A stretch of 13,594 nucleotides of DNA, taken from NCBI GenBank assembly GCA_051953655.1, contig JBQCIO010000018.1, positions 1 through 13,594 on the forward strand, given 5' to 3'. The notes beneath the pieces are model-generated. The model saw only the letters and a program-made list of their open reading frames with translations, had not been told where the DNA came from and did not search any database. Each line of letters starts with the position of its first letter. Position 1 is the first letter of the stretch. Both the position numbers and the translations under genes were made by a program. Of the stretch, positions 12,764 to 13,594 are shown one piece after another. The DNA is from JBQCHF01 sp051953655. Its GTDB lineage: Bacteria; Actinomycetota; Actinomycetes; Motilibacterales; Motilibacteraceae.

Positions 12764-13327
12764 GTGCTCGCCGACGTCGTGTTCTGGGTGCTGGCGGTGC
12801 TCGCCGTCGTGTCCGGCGTGCAGGTGTTCCGGGTCGACTCGATGGCCCGCGCCACCTACGCGCTGGCGGTCTCCTTCGTCGCGGTCGGCTTGACGCTGCT
12901 GCTGTTCCACCTCTCCTTCGCAGGTGTCGTCACGGTCCTGATGATGGTGATGGAGATGGCGATCATGGCCATCTACATGATCATGTTTATGGGGATGAAC
13001 CCGGCTCTCATGCCGATGAGCATGGTGCATAGCAAGAAGAGCGCGCTGGTCGTCGCCGTCACCACGTTCGCCGTCCTGGCCGCCGGCGCGGTCCTCGTCC
13101 CCTGGCCCACCCGTCGAGGGACTGCTGCAGCGGACCTGACGGTCTCGCTGGGTCAGGCGGTGATGGGCTCGAAGATGCTGGTGATGATGACGGTCAGCCC
13201 GGTGCTGTTCGCCACCATCGTGGCCGCGATCGTGCTGGCCGTCCCGCGCAGCCGGTACGACCGGTTCGGCGACGGCCTGCGCCATCGACGAGCAGCCGAC
13301 CCGCAGCCGGAAGGGACCGCCCGATGA
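12764..13327 (+). CDS. nuoJ: NuoJ-like NADH-quinone oxidoreductase subunit J, Met-rich
   Basis: This 187-residue protein with about five helices resembles NuoJ/ND6: the N-terminal VFRVDSMARATYALAVSFVAVGLTLLL matches the family's NPVHAALxLVxSFxxxAxxYLL region, followed by FAGVVTVL in place of FLAVVQVL. The third helix and the segment after it are strikingly Met-rich: 12 Met between residues 60 and 87. The GTG start has AAGGAG upstream (within nuoH's last codons). The stop overlaps nuoK's ATG (ATGA). Position between nuoH and nuoK is the standard complex I order, with nuoI (the ferredoxin subunit) missing. Confidence 0.82.
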   Translation: MLADVVFWVLAVLAVVSGVQVFRVDSMARATYALAVSFVAVGLTLLLFHLSFAGVVTVLMMVMEMAIMAIYMIMFMGMNPALMPMSMVHSKKSALVVAVTTFAVLAAGAVLVPWPTRRGTAAADLTVSLGQAVMGSKMLVMMTVSPVLFATIVAAIVLAVPRSRYDRFGDGLRHRRAADPQPEGTAR

Positions 13328-13594
13328 CCCTACAGACCGTCCTGGTGGTGGCCGCGGCACTGTTCGCGGTGGGCATGTACGGGGCGATCTCCCAGCAGGT
13401 CGTTGTCATGGTGATGATGGGCCTGGAGCTGATGATCAACGCGGTGATCCTGGCCGTCGGCGGGTTCTGGTGGTTCCTGTCCCCCGCGCCCGACGGGCAG
13501 GTGCTGCTGCTGGTCGTCATCACCGCGATGACGGTGGAGATGGCGGTCGGCTTCGCTGTGGCCACCCTGCTGCACCGCAGCCGGGACTCGGACA
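13324..13594 (+). CDS. nuoK: NuoK-like NADH-quinone oxidoreductase subunit K (partial)
   Basis: The first 90 residues are in the window; the 3' end lies beyond the edge. Three helices are visible (about 1-22, 27-50, 58-82). VGMYGAISQQVVVMVMMGLELMINAVIL contains the conserved E35, and VVITAMTVEMAVGFAVA contains E72; these match the two membrane glutamates of NuoK used in proton transfer. ATG 13324 overlaps the nuoJ stop. Further nuoL/M/N-like genes may follow outside the window (expectation only). Confidence 0.87.
   Translation, partial: MTLQTVLVVAAALFAVGMYGAISQQVVVMVMMGLELMINAVILAVGGFWWFLSPAPDGQVLLLVVITAMTVEMAVGFAVATLLHRSRDSD

Noticed and set aside
11743..12855. 370-codon open frame on the minus strand
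   Set aside because: It is antisense to nuoH; composition (His, Gln, Pro, Thr) is that expected from complementing Leu/Val-rich membrane codons.

Overview
The window is high-GC DNA (about 70% by eye) with GTG starts, stop/start overlaps of the GTGA/ATGA type and strong G/C third-position bias. This points to an actinobacterium (Actinomycetota); no gene allows a closer placement. The content looks accessory: an insertion sequence, two decayed genes, metal-stress and thiol-redox genes, a lone nuclease, and the start of an unusual complex-I-like operon that runs off the right edge.

Left part (1-3316): a frameshifted gene of unknown function whose 3' end coincides with one end of an IS5-family element (about 578-1522). 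Next come a small SHOCT-type membrane protein translationally coupled to an exported cupredoxin-like copper protein. Converging on these is a decayed cation-transporter gene with an in-frame amber codon and several frameshifts, followed by a hairpin.

Middle (3317-7513): a leftward cluster of thioredoxin/glutaredoxin-like protein, CcdA-like membrane electron carrier, membrane-anchored redoxin and SHOCT membrane protein. It diverges from a rightward OmpR-type response regulator and histidine kinase pair. An 11-bp-phased TGAAGGT direct repeat lies in the divergent gap. A second, similar repeat lies upstream of a separate SHOCT/DUF2933-like pair at 8866-9363, in the same orientation and at nearly the same distance, so one regulator may control both leftward units.

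Right part (7549-13594): on the minus strand lie a predicted helix-hairpin-helix plus PD-(D/E)XK nuclease, the DUF2933-like and SHOCT proteins, and an ArsR-family repressor. A perfect 11-4-11 palindrome separates arsR from a rightward operon of NuoA, a 480-residue NuoB/NuoD-like protein with a Met-Asp-His-Gly-rich linker, NuoH, NuoJ and NuoK (cut by the edge).

The most interesting candidate system is this ArsR-controlled complex-I-like membrane module. Its usual hydrophilic connecting subunits appear to be replaced by one degenerate, probably metal-binding protein, and it sits beside a copper/thiol stress cluster. That metal link is an inference from motifs and neighbourhood, not shown by the sequence alone.
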